This document shows, in pieces, positions 24,061 to 32,482 of a DNA stretch of 64,000 nt. The notes beneath the pieces are model-generated. The model was given only the letters and a program-made list of their open reading frames with translations. It was not told the origin of the DNA and did not search any database. The stretch is from NCBI GenBank assembly GCA_029392055.1, contig CP113928.1, forward strand, positions 432,501 through 496,500, read 5' to 3'. Each line of letters opens with the position of its first letter. The stretch's first letter is position 1. The translations under genes and the position numbers were made by a program. This DNA comes from Leuconostocaceae bacterium ESL0723. Its GTDB lineage: Bacteria > Bacillota > Bacilli > Lactobacillales > Lactobacillaceae.

Positions 24061-26360
24061 CGGTTGGGAAGGTACCACTGTCTCGGCTAGCCCTGCTGGC
24101 CAGCCTCCTGGCAGCTAGTCTATCCGGTGTGATTTTCCGCCCCAATCCCTACACTTACCTTTTGCTGGGCCTGGCAGTTGGTTTAATCCTCTGGCAGCGC
24201 AGTGGCCGGGCCCTCGGGCTGACGTTAATAGTGGTCCTGCCCTTTGCCCTTGGTTTCTGGGGACAAAGGCAGGCCCAGGAACGACTCAGTGGGCAACCTA
24301 GTCAACTGGCCCAGACCTTTGCCGGCCGGATTTACCCTGATGACATTCAAATTGACGGTGACCAATTTAAGGCTCGCGGCCAGTTGGACAGTGGGGAACG
24401 GGTCCAGATTTTTTGGAAGATTGCCCATCATCAGCAGCAGACTGCCCTATTGCAAAACACCCGGACTCTGGCCTTTAGGGCCCAAGGTGATTTAAAGCCA
24501 GTTAGTCCACCGACGAATTTCAACCAGTTTGATAACCAGCAGTATCTCAAAACCCAGGGCATTTGTCGTCAGTTGACTGCCAGAGAATTGCAGTGGACCG
24601 GTGATGTAGGTCGGGGATGGTTGGATCACTTAAAGGTGAAGCTACGCGACTGGCACGCGGCCGGCCTTCAGAACTGTCAGCACCTGCCTAAGCCCCTGAG
24701 TTATTATACCCAGGCCCTCTTACTCGGGGATAACGTACCTGAGTTATACCAGGAGAATCCAGGCGTGCAGCAGTTGGGCCTTATCCACCTTTTTAGTGTT
24801 TCTGGCTTCCAGTTAAACTTGTTAATTGCGGTAGTGATGGTAATTTGTAAGCGATTGGGGCTTTGGTACGAAGTGGTCGCGGCCGGTCTGATGGGGATTC
24901 TGCCCCTCTATTTTTTGTATTCTGGCTCACCGCCAATCCTAGTCAGGTCCCTGATTAGTAGCGAAATCTTGCTCCTGATGGCGATTTTTGGCCGGCGCAG
25001 TGATGGTGTCCTGGTCTGGTCGCTGAGTCTCTTAGTTAGCCTGGCGGTGTCCCCGCAAATCCTGCTAACGCTGGGCGGCCAGTTGTCCTTTGCCCTGACT
25101 TTTACCTTACTCTTTACCAACAAGATCAAACGCTGGCAACGGGATATCTGGTTGGCCCTGATTAGCCTACCGTTGATTTTAACCTGCCAGTACACCTGGC
25201 ATATTTTGCAATTAGGAGCCAATATCCTGGCCATTCCCATCTTTGAACTGCTGGTGGTGCCCTTGGTTGGGATTGGATTTATAGGCCAGGACTTTCCTGG
25301 GGTAACTCTGGTAGCCAATAAACTTCTCCATATCTTTGCTAGTAGTTTAGACCGAGTCGCCCAACTGCCGGGTCTGCTAGTGGTGGGTAAGTTACCAGGT
25401 TTGATCTTGTTGGTTATGTTTCTTGTGGCCTGGTTATTTTGGGTACCAAAGCGGCGGCTAAGAAGGGCCGCAGTAAGTTTGTGGCTGCTGAGCCTAAGTG
25501 TCGGCTGGCTTTTGGTGCATTGGCCTGTTCACGGAGAATTTACGACCTTTGACATCGGTCAGGGGGATGCGGCCCTGGTGAGAACGCCCTTTAACCGCAG
25601 TGTTACCCTGATTGATACCGGCGGCTTAGTTGATTTTTCAAGGACTGCTGCCTGGCAGAAGCCGGAACACCCCAGTAATCCAGGGGAAACGGTGGTGGTG
25701 AATTATCTGCACAGTCTAGGACTGAACCGGGTCGATAATCTGGTTCTATCCCACCGGGACCAGGATCACATTGGCTATGTGCCGGTTATTTTAACCGAAC
25801 TCCAGGTTAAACGGTTGATTATGCCAGCTGGCATGGCCAAACAAAATGCTTACTTGAAAAAAATTGCCCCCTATCTGGGCAAGACTCAGGTGCTAGAAGT
25901 GACTAATCAAACCAAGGTCCATAATTTTCCCCTCGAAATCCTGCACCCCTTTGTCCCCGGTGAGGCTGAGAACCAAGATTCGATTGCTCTCTTTGGCCGC
26001 CTTGGCAACCATAATATTTTCACGGCCGGGGACTTAGACCAGTCTGGGGAACTGGCAGTGGCCACGGCCTATCCCAGCCTGAAAGTCGATATCTTAAAAC
26101 TGGGACACCACGGGTCGAAAATAAGCACTGCTCCAGCCATCTTAGACCGGTGGCAGGTTAAAATTGGCCTGATTTCGGCTGGACGCAATAACCGCTACCA
26201 CCATCCCAATGATGAAGTCATTGAGCGGTTAAAAGAACACCGGTTGACCGTCTTAAATACCCAGCATAATGGTATGCTAAGATATATTTACGATTGTCAT
26301 TACGGTTACTTTGAGGTGAAAATTCCCGATGAACCTAAAACAGCTAAAAGAACAAATTAA
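24057..26360 (+). CDS. comEC: Competence DNA channel ComEC/Rec2
   Basis: ComEC forms the transmembrane channel for single-stranded DNA uptake. The 767-residue protein has an N-terminal DUF4131 region, a multi-membrane competence domain (about residues 190-490) and a C-terminal metallo-beta-lactamase-like domain whose metal site LSHRDQDHIG lies near residue 565. I accept the TTG at 24057, which overlaps the comEA stop. No frameshift is visible. Confidence 0.93.
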   Translation: MTVGKVPLSRLALLASLLAASLSGVIFRPNPYTYLLLGLAVGLILWQRSGRALGLTLIVVLPFALGFWGQRQAQERLSGQPSQLAQTFAGRIYPDDIQIDGDQFKARGQLDSGERVQIFWKIAHHQQQTALLQNTRTLAFRAQGDLKPVSPPTNFNQFDNQQYLKTQGICRQLTARELQWTGDVGRGWLDHLKVKLRDWHAAGLQNCQHLPKPLSYYTQALLLGDNVPELYQENPGVQQLGLIHLFSVSGFQLNLLIAVVMVICKRLGLWYEVVAAGLMGILPLYFLYSGSPPILVRSLISSEILLLMAIFGRRSDGVLVWSLSLLVSLAVSPQILLTLGGQLSFALTFTLLFTNKIKRWQRDIWLALISLPLILTCQYTWHILQLGANILAIPIFELLVVPLVGIGFIGQDFPGVTLVANKLLHIFASSLDRVAQLPGLLVVGKLPGLILLVMFLVAWLFWVPKRRLRRAAVSLWLLSLSVGWLLVHWPVHGEFTTFDIGQGDAALVRTPFNRSVTLIDTGGLVDFSRTAAWQKPEHPSNPGETVVVNYLHSLGLNRVDNLVLSHRDQDHIGYVPVILTELQVKRLIMPAGMAKQNAYLKKIAPYLGKTQVLEVTNQTKVHNFPLEILHPFVPGEAENQDSIALFGRLGNHNIFTAGDLDQSGELAVATAYPSLKVDILKLGHHGSKISTAPAILDRWQVKIGLISAGRNNRYHHPNDEVIERLKEHRLTVLNTQHNGMLRYIYDCHYGYFEVKIPDEPKTAKRTN

Positions 26361-27342
26361 TCACCAGGCCTTAGCGAATTTATACTTGCTGAGTGGGGAA
26401 GAACTGGTGCTGCTAAACTGGGCCCGGTCCCTGTTTCAAGACAGTGTCCCCGAAGATGAGCAGGCTCTGAATTTCGCCTTCCTGGACGGGCAGGACTTAG
26501 ACTGGGGCGCTATGCTAAACGAACTAAGCACGCCCTCTTTTCTAGGCGACCGGCGGGTGATTTTTATCCAACGCCCCCTGTTTTTAACCGCAGCCCAAAA
26601 GCCTAGCCGTCAGGAAGAAGACCAGTTGCTGTCAATCCTGGAACAACCCGTGATGGATAACGTGGTTGTCTGGGCCACTGGTGATTTAAAGTTAGATAAG
26701 CGTAAAAAGATTACCAAGGCCATTTTAAAAAGTGCTGAAAAAATTGACCTACCTAAGCTAGATACAGCGCAGGGACAGCGGTATATCAAGGCGCAACTCG
26801 AGCAGGCTGGTTTCAGTATAGACCCAGCCGCATTAAACGAGTTAACCAATCGGACCAACGCTGACTACAGTCAGATGGTGGCCCAGTTGCCTAAACTGCG
26901 GGCCTATGCCCAGGATGTCCATCACATTGACCAGGCCGCGGTAGCTGGCCTGGTGCCGCAAGTCTTAAATGCCAGCGCCTTTGACCTGGTGGATGCGGTC
27001 ATGGCTGGTCAGATTCACCAAGCGCTGACCCAGTACCAGGATTTGCTAGGACAAGGGGAGGCGCCCCTTAGGATTAATGCCGTTTTGACTGGGCAATTCC
27101 GGCTTTTACTGCAGGTCGCCGCCTTGCGGGGTAATGCCAATATCGCCCAAACTTTGGGGGTGCATCCTTACCGAGTTAAACTGGCCGAGCGGGTCTTAGG
27201 CCGTTATGCCTTGGACCGCTTAAAGGCCGGGTACTTGGGCATGTTAGACATTGAAATTGCCTTAAAAAGTAAGACTAGTGATCCCAGCCTTTTGTTTGAA
27301 CGTTTTTTAATTAAATTAACCAATCAAAAAGCACGGGTTTAA
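26329..27342 (+). CDS. holA: DNA polymerase III subunit delta
   Basis: HolA is the clamp-loader subunit that opens the sliding clamp. The 337-residue protein shows the HolA pattern LYLLSGEELVLLNWA near the N terminus and FLIKLTNQK near the end. It overlaps the end of comEC, as is usual. In many lactobacilli rpsT follows; here the next gene is a convergent peroxidase and rpsT is found at 62389. Confidence 0.93.
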   Translation: MNLKQLKEQINHQALANLYLLSGEELVLLNWARSLFQDSVPEDEQALNFAFLDGQDLDWGAMLNELSTPSFLGDRRVIFIQRPLFLTAAQKPSRQEEDQLLSILEQPVMDNVVVWATGDLKLDKRKKITKAILKSAEKIDLPKLDTAQGQRYIKAQLEQAGFSIDPAALNELTNRTNADYSQMVAQLPKLRAYAQDVHHIDQAAVAGLVPQVLNASAFDLVDAVMAGQIHQALTQYQDLLGQGEAPLRINAVLTGQFRLLLQVAALRGNANIAQTLGVHPYRVKLAERVLGRYALDRLKAGYLGMLDIEIALKSKTSDPSLLFERFLIKLTNQKARV

Positions 27343-27360
27343 AACCCGTGCTTTTCTTTT
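27326..27360. terminator. Bidirectional terminator between holA and the DyP gene
   Basis: AAAAAGCACGGGTTT and AAACCCGTGCTTTT form a long stem flanked by A and T runs. The holA stop codon lies in its loop. Confidence 0.9.
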
Positions 27361-27363
27361 TTA

Positions 27364-28320
27364 TTATTTGAATTCATCGTCTGCAATCTGTGCCAGGGTA
27401 TCCCGGGATGGAATGAAGTAGAGTTGCCCGTTTAGAATCCGGGAGAAGGTTAACAGGAAGTCCGATTGGTCCACCATGTTTTGTAACATGCCCTTGGTAA
27501 CCGTCCAGTGACGGGAGTAACCAATGAAGTAAGTTCCGGTGACGCCGGTAGCGGGATCAGAGTAAGGGACGTTCATCCGCACAATTTTCTTTTCTTCGCC
27601 GTCTTCCTCGTACTGGGAGGCAACGTTGTGGGCGTTTTCGAACTTGTCTTCGTCCTCCAGTTCCAGGTCAGTGAATTTTTCACGGCCAACCGCCTTTTCC
27701 TGAACCTCGGTCTTCATGTGGTTCCACACGTCCATGTTGTGGCGCCACTTTTGTGGGAAGGCGTAAGAACCGTTTTCGTAATCGGGATCTTCATCACCAA
27801 TCAGGGCGTAGTCGGCCGCATCTTCCACGGCTGGGGCCTCAGTACCATCGATAAAGCCGATGATGGCCCGGCCTTCGAAGTAGCGGAATCCCTGAGTGGA
27901 ATCGACTACCTCAGTGTAGTCCTTCAAAAAACGCATGAACTGGGCCTGGGTTTCATAAACGGCGGCATGGTCGGCATCCCGGATGTGGAAGAAAAGGTCA
28001 CCTTCGGTGCCGGGCATCCCATATTCAGGGCCCTTAACGCCCTTGAAAGTTTCTAATTCCTTAGGCTTAGGGGTGTTTGGGAAAAGGATGTCCCAGGCAT
28101 GGTTACTGAAGCCAAAGGCAACCTTCAGGCCGGTAGCTGCTGCTAAATCCGTATCGCGGATTCGCATCGAACGAATGATGGCCTGGGAACGGTCGGCAAA
28201 GGCCACCATGGCATCGTGAAGTTCCTGACGGGGCAAATCTTTAAACTTTAAAACTGTAAATTGGACGCTCTCACCCACGTCCTTCCAAACATCTTGGGCT
28301 TTACTAGGATTAATTGACAT
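27364..28320 (-). CDS. DyP-type (dye-decolorising) heme peroxidase
   Basis: This 318-residue protein belongs to the cytoplasmic DyP/YfeX-type peroxidases. The family catalytic loop reads GFIDGTEAP near residue 155, with the distal aspartate present. A histidine in YSRHWTVTKG lies in the C-terminal part, where the heme ligand is expected. I chose the ATG at 28320 because AAGGAGAT lies just upstream; the longer start at 28335 would contain that site. No signal peptide is seen. Lactic acid bacteria generally need external heme, so the enzyme may only be active when heme is taken up. Confidence 0.9.
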   Translation of the reverse strand: MSINPSKAQDVWKDVGESVQFTVLKFKDLPRQELHDAMVAFADRSQAIIRSMRIRDTDLAAATGLKVAFGFSNHAWDILFPNTPKPKELETFKGVKGPEYGMPGTEGDLFFHIRDADHAAVYETQAQFMRFLKDYTEVVDSTQGFRYFEGRAIIGFIDGTEAPAVEDAADYALIGDEDPDYENGSYAFPQKWRHNMDVWNHMKTEVQEKAVGREKFTDLELEDEDKFENAHNVASQYEEDGEEKKIVRMNVPYSDPATGVTGTYFIGYSRHWTVTKGMLQNMVDQSDFLLTFSRILNGQLYFIPSRDTLAQIADDEFK

Positions 28321-28415
28321 GGATATCTCCTTCATCAGTAATTGTTTTAATCTACTACCTAGGATACCGCAAAAATCCCCAAGAGGCCATAAAATAGAAT
28401 TATTCTAATTTAAAA

Positions 28416-29198
28416 TTACAGGGCAGTCATTTTCAGGTGTTGGTCAATGACCTCATCGGTCAAATTGGCCAACTGGTTAAAGACCTCAACCATGAAGGAA
28501 GCTGGTTGATTGCTGAAGGCTTGACCGGCTATTTCACCGGCAATGCTAAAGGTTGCCACCGTCCTAGCAATGTCGGTTAAATCATGGCTTAAAGCTAAGA
28601 CCACACCTAAGAGGCCATCTAGCATATCACCACTACCGACATTGGTCTGAAAGGCTGGGTGGCCGTTATCAACCCGCCAGGTGTTTTTGCCGTCAGTGAT
28701 AAAGTCGCTGGGTCCCGAAAGGACGACCAGGCAGTCCTGCTTTTTGGCGGCTGCTTGGGCCAAGGAAGCCAGGTCACCACTGCCTTGACCGGCGTCGATG
28801 CCATTGGCCTGCCAGCTTTCACCAGCTAGGTAGGCGATTTCACCGGCATTTCCCCGAATCAGGGTTGGCTGAACCTGTTCCGTCAGGGTCTTGAAGTTCC
28901 CCTGACGGAGTTTGGTGGCGCTGATGGCCACCGGGTCAATAACGACCGGTAGGCCCTTTTGATTGGCCACCTGGCCAGCCTGGGCGCCGGCTGCTAAATC
29001 ACCAGTATTGGTGGTGCCCAGGTTGATGACCAGGGCTTGGGCGATGGCCATCAAGTCCTGGGCTTCATCGGCGTCAGTAAACATAATAGGGGAACCACCG
29101 TAAAAATTAATGGCATCGGCCACCCGCTGGGGGGTCACAAAGTTGGCGACGTTTAAAATGACCGGGTTACTTTGACGGATATTTTCAATGGTTAACAT
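28416..29198 (-). CDS. thiM: Hydroxyethylthiazole kinase
   Basis: ThiM phosphorylates the thiazole alcohol of thiamine for salvage. The 260-residue ribokinase-fold protein shows VTPQRVADAINFYGGSPIM at the N terminus, VVIDPVAIS and the TNVGSGDMLDGL anion-hole motif. It is last in a thiD-thiE-thiM operon whose leader carries a TPP riboswitch. No thiC or thiG is in the window, so this is a salvage set. Confidence 0.95.
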   Translation of the reverse strand: MLTIENIRQSNPVILNVANFVTPQRVADAINFYGGSPIMFTDADEAQDLMAIAQALVINLGTTNTGDLAAGAQAGQVANQKGLPVVIDPVAISATKLRQGNFKTLTEQVQPTLIRGNAGEIAYLAGESWQANGIDAGQGSGDLASLAQAAAKKQDCLVVLSGPSDFITDGKNTWRVDNGHPAFQTNVGSGDMLDGLLGVVLALSHDLTDIARTVATFSIAGEIAGQAFSNQPASFMVEVFNQLANLTDEVIDQHLKMTAL

Positions 29199-29199
29199 G

Positions 29200-29856
29200 C
29201 TATGCTCCTTTTAGTTGGGCGATGGTTTTTGGAAGATTGGTACTCTGCATCAGGGCCGAAATCACGGCCAGACCGCTAACGCCGGTTTGCAGGACTGCAG
29301 CCGCATTAGCAGGAGTGATGCCCCCAATGGCTACGGTGGGCAAATCGGGTACGGCCTGGACTAATTGGGTGAGGCCAGTCAGGCCAATTGGGGCCTGGAC
29401 CTGGTCCTTACTGCGGGTGGCTGCAACCGGACCCAGCCCCAGATAATCAATGGCAGTCAGGTCACCACTAGCCCTTAGTTCATTTAAATCGTGGACCGAA
29501 AGGCCTAAAATCCAGTCCGGGTGATCACGGGAAATGGCATGGATATTCTCATCACCCTGGCCAAGGTGTAGGCCATCAGCTTGAATTTTTTCGGCTAGGA
29601 CAACGTCATCATCGACAATCAGGGGCAGTTGGTATTTTTTAGTGATGGCCCGGACCTGCTGTCCCAGCTGTTCGCGGGCCGCCCCGGATAAGCTGCCCTG
29701 GTCTTTTTCCCGGAATTGGAAAATGGTAACGCCGCTTTGGCAGGCCCGTTCCAGCTGCGCTAAGAAGTAATCAACGTCACCACCGGTGTTTTGGCTACCG
29801 CCGATGAAGTAAACTGCCAGGTCACTCGGTTTAAAGTTTTTAGACATCTGGGCCAC
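29200..29856 (-). CDS. thiE: Thiamine-phosphate synthase
   Basis: ThiE joins hydroxymethylpyrimidine diphosphate and thiazole phosphate to form thiamine phosphate. The 218-residue TIM-barrel protein has QFREKDQGSL, LIVDDDVVLA, DGLHLGQGDE and the C-terminal AIGGITPANAA phosphate-binding loop. It overlaps thiD by 17 bases and thiM follows after one base. Confidence 0.95.
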   Translation of the reverse strand: MAQMSKNFKPSDLAVYFIGGSQNTGGDVDYFLAQLERACQSGVTIFQFREKDQGSLSGAAREQLGQQVRAITKKYQLPLIVDDDVVLAEKIQADGLHLGQGDENIHAISRDHPDWILGLSVHDLNELRASGDLTAIDYLGLGPVAATRSKDQVQAPIGLTGLTQLVQAVPDLPTVAIGGITPANAAAVLQTGVSGLAVISALMQSTNLPKTIAQLKGA

Positions 29857-30643
29857 CTCCCCAGTGATTTAAGGGCCCATGGCCCTGGCCAACCTGGATT
29901 GGCCTGGTCAAAATAGTATTCAGGTAAGCTTTAGCCGCCTGGACCGCTGCCAGCACGCTCTTTCCCTGTGCTAGGTGGGCGGTAATCACGGATGAGAAGG
30001 TATCACCAGTGCCGTGCTTGCGCGGACTTTCAACGTGTTGGCCGTCTAAGATGTGGACCGACTGGTCGGCCAGCAGGAGGTAATCCTGGTTGTGGTCGCC
30101 ATCTTGGTGGCCACCCTTGATGACTACGTTTTGTGGGCCCATAGCTTGGATGGTTTTAGCCGCCTGGGCAATTTCGGCCTGGGTCTTTAAAGGATGACCG
30201 ACCACGACTTCAGCCTCTGGCAGGTTTGGGGTGACGACGGTTGCCAGGGGAAGCAGTTCTGCAATGACGGTTTGGATGGCATCCTCGGTGAGCAGGTGGG
30301 CGCCCCCCTTGGCCACCATGACTGGGTCGACGACCAGGGGGCCTAAGCCGCCGACTTTTAGATTTTTGACAACGGCTTGGACTCGTTTTCGGTCAAAGAG
30401 GGCCCCAGTTTTGACGGCCTTAATTTTGAAATCAGCCCGGATGGAGGCAAATTGGGCGTCAATCATTTCACTTGGCAGGGGGAAGATGTCTTGGACCCCC
30501 AGGGTATTTTGAGCGGTAACGCCGGTGACCACGGCCGTGCTAAACACCCGCCATTGTTGGAAGGTTTTGATGTCGGCCATCATGCCCGCCCCGCCACCAG
30601 AATCAGTGCCGGCCACGGTTAGGACTTCAGTAAATTCAGTCAT
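29840..30643 (-). CDS. thiD: Hydroxymethylpyrimidine (phospho)kinase
   Basis: ThiD phosphorylates the pyrimidine half of thiamine twice. The 267-residue protein shows VAGTDSGGGAGMMADIKTF at the N terminus, DPVMVAKGG and the GTGDTFSS anion-hole motif. I chose the ATG at 30643, with AAGGAG six bases upstream; the longest reading frame (from 30724) runs into the riboswitch terminator and is not coding. Confidence 0.95.
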   Translation of the reverse strand: MTEFTEVLTVAGTDSGGGAGMMADIKTFQQWRVFSTAVVTGVTAQNTLGVQDIFPLPSEMIDAQFASIRADFKIKAVKTGALFDRKRVQAVVKNLKVGGLGPLVVDPVMVAKGGAHLLTEDAIQTVIAELLPLATVVTPNLPEAEVVVGHPLKTQAEIAQAAKTIQAMGPQNVVIKGGHQDGDHNQDYLLLADQSVHILDGQHVESPRKHGTGDTFSSVITAHLAQGKSVLAAVQAAKAYLNTILTRPIQVGQGHGPLNHWGGGPDV

Positions 30644-30682
30644 GAAAACTCCTTTTGCGTTAAAGCGCGCAGGATTTTGCCA

Positions 30683-30716
30683 ATAAAAAAGCACACCACA
30701 GGAAGATGGTGTGCTG
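30683..30716 (-). terminator. Riboswitch-controlled terminator of the thi operon
   Basis: On the minus strand AGCACACCA and TGGTGTGCT form a 9-bp stem followed by a T run. A GGCACAC upstream (about 30735-30741) could pair with the 3' arm instead and act as an antiterminator, so thiamine-bound RNA would terminate here. Confidence 0.85.
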
Positions 30717-30749
30717 GTTGGCAAAGGGCAAAGTGTGCCTCTTTACCAA

Positions 30750-30835
30750 AAACAGGCCACGTTCCTACGCTAGTTCTAACTAGAATCAGGTTCAATGGGT
30801 CTCATCTCAGCCGCAAGCGGCACCCCAGTGGACAG
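30750..30835 (-). promoter_or_regulatory. TPP riboswitch (THI element)
   Basis: Read on the minus strand, the region carries the conserved thiamine-pyrophosphate aptamer: GGGGTGC, CTGAGATGAGACCC, TTGAACCTGAT and GCGTAGGAACGTGG in order. It sits between the thi promoter and the terminator ahead of thiD. By the known mechanism, TPP binding would favour the terminator and lower thiamine-salvage gene expression. Confidence 0.95.
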
Positions 30836-30868
30836 TTAATGATTAGTTGTACGGTTAAATACGGTCAT

Positions 30869-30898
30869 AATGTAGCACGGGCCAGCCCACCTTGTCGA
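30869..30898 (-). promoter_or_regulatory. Promoter of the thiDEM operon
   Basis: Minus-strand -35 TCGACA (30893-30898) and an extended -10 (TGC-TACATT, 30869-30874) are 18 bases apart, immediately upstream of the riboswitch. Confidence 0.65.
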
Positions 30899-30999
30899 GC
30901 AAAAGTTTTATCGCCAGTTCGATTTACCGCGGCTACGGGCCGGCTTTTTGTTAAAATAGGAGCAATTATTGACCCACGCGTAACCAGAGGAGGTTGACC

Positions 31000-31794
31000 A
31001 TGCCCACAATTACTCGGATTGGTACCCAAAAGCGGGCTGGCCGTTATAATGTTGACCTGGATGGTCGCTTTGCCTTTGGCGTGGCCGAAAGTGTCTTGAT
31101 TAAATACGGCCTGGTCAAAGGACGGGAACTTAGTCCGGCGATGATTGAAGAAATTCAACTCGATGACCAGGTGGCTCAGGCCTTAAAAATTGCCCTGAAC
31201 TACTTGGGACCCGCGCTAAGAACGGTTCACCAGGTCCAAGAGCGATTAAACCAAAAGGAAATTAAGCCCGAGGTCCAGGGCCTAGTCATTGAAAAGTTAA
31301 TTGCCAACCAATACTTGGATGATTTGAACTATGCCCGCCATTACGTAGCCAATAAGCAAAAGTTCCAACCCCGCGGACCGCTGGTCATTGCGGCCGATTT
31401 ACGCTTAGCGGGTGTTGATCCAAATTTCATCGAAACCGCTTTGGCTGATTACTCCGAAGAACAGCAGTTGGCGGTGGCTCAAAAGTTGGGTGCCCATGCC
31501 CAGAAGACCAACCGTCGCGATGCTCAGTACCTCCAGCAACAAAAGGTGGTTCGGGCCATCGCCCAAAAGGGCTTTTCCTTTGACATTGCCCAGGCCGCGA
31601 CGGCCAACTTGGACTGGTCCACCGACGAAGAAGAGGAAGAGGCCAAGTTGGCCCGTCAACTAGACAAGCTCAACCACCGCTACCGGAACGAACCCGCCCG
31701 GTCACGTTTTTACAAAATAAAAAACAAACTATACAGTCAGGGCTTCCCCCTGGATATGATTGAAAACGCCCTTGATGAAGCCAATCTCGACTAG
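31000..31794 (+). CDS. recX: Recombination regulator RecX
   Basis: RecX binds RecA filaments and inhibits recombinase activity. The 264-residue protein has a helical three-repeat fold with ITRIGTQKRAGRYNVDLDG near the N terminus, as in Firmicutes RecX. I chose the ATG at 31000, six bases after AGGAGG; a TTG at 30994 is too close to that site. A putative extended -10 (TGT-TAAAAT) lies about 50 bases upstream. Confidence 0.93.
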   Translation: MPTITRIGTQKRAGRYNVDLDGRFAFGVAESVLIKYGLVKGRELSPAMIEEIQLDDQVAQALKIALNYLGPALRTVHQVQERLNQKEIKPEVQGLVIEKLIANQYLDDLNYARHYVANKQKFQPRGPLVIAADLRLAGVDPNFIETALADYSEEQQLAVAQKLGAHAQKTNRRDAQYLQQQKVVRAIAQKGFSFDIAQAATANLDWSTDEEEEEAKLARQLDKLNHRYRNEPARSRFYKIKNKLYSQGFPLDMIENALDEANLD

Positions 31795-31855
31795 GCTTAG
31801 CCTTTAAATTATGATATGCTTAACCTAGAATTTGGTGTTGGAGTGTGACCATAGC

Positions 31856-32425
31856 ATGATTGTTGATAAACCAAGTCGCGGACCGCGCGAAGGGGATGTC
31901 ATCACGATCAAAAGCTATAAGCATGACGGCTCGCTGCATCGAACTTGGCGGGATACAATGGTTTTAAAAACCAGCGAGAACGCCTTAATTGGGTTGAATG
32001 ATCATACCCTAGTTACTGAAGATAACGGACGGCGGTGGGTGACCCGGGAACCAGCGATTGTGTACTTTCACAAAAAGTACTGGTTCAATATTATTGCCAT
32101 GATTCGCGATAATGGGGTTTCTTACTACTGCAACCTGGCCTCTCCCTACGTACTGGACAAAGAGGCCCTCAAGTATATCGATTATGACCTTGATGTTAAG
32201 GTCTTTCCGGACGGGGAGAAGCACTTGTTGGATGCGGACGAATACGCCGCTCACAGCAAAAAGTGGCACTATCCGCCTGAAATTGATCGAATTTTGAAGG
32301 CCCACGTAAAAATCTTGGTTGACTGGATTAACCATAATCAGGGGCCGTTTTCACAGGGATATATTGATGTTTGGTACGCCCGCTACCAATTCCTGATGCA
32401 GCAGCGGTTAAAAGATCGTCGTTGA
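31856..32425 (+). CDS. DUF402 domain nucleoside tri-/diphosphate phosphatase (YgaC/Ntdp-like)
   Basis: This 189-residue protein carries the DUF402 core: [37 protein letters not shown] and WYARYQFL. Family members hydrolyse nucleoside tri- and diphosphates or phosphorylate/dephosphorylate nucleotides; the substrate is not shown here. I chose ATG at 31856, by analogy with the family N terminus; TTG and GTG starts up to 24 bases earlier are also open. A terminator follows. Confidence 0.88.
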   Translation: MIVDKPSRGPREGDVITIKSYKHDGSLHRTWRDTMVLKTSENALIGLNDHTLVTEDNGRRWVTREPAIVYFHKKYWFNIIAMIRDNGVSYYCNLASPYVLDKEALKYIDYDLDVKVFPDGEKHLLDADEYAAHSKKWHYPPEIDRILKAHVKILVDWINHNQGPFSQGYIDVWYARYQFLMQQRLKDRR

Positions 32426-32432
32426 CACTAAG

Positions 32433-32455
32433 ACACGCCTGGCGTGTTTTTTTTT
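32433..32455 (+). terminator. Terminator after the DUF402 gene
   Basis: ACACGC-CTG-GCGTGT with a nine-T run. The stem is short. Confidence 0.75.
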
Positions 32456-32482
32456 ACCTAAGTTTAGGCCAGGAGCAAAGCA

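Noticed and set aside
27508-28056. 182-codon plus-strand ORF opposite the DyP gene
   Set aside because: Antisense to a clear DyP peroxidase; no family signal.
30644-30724. N-terminal extension of ThiD
   Set aside because: It reads through the riboswitch terminator; ATG 30643 has AAGGAG at good spacing.
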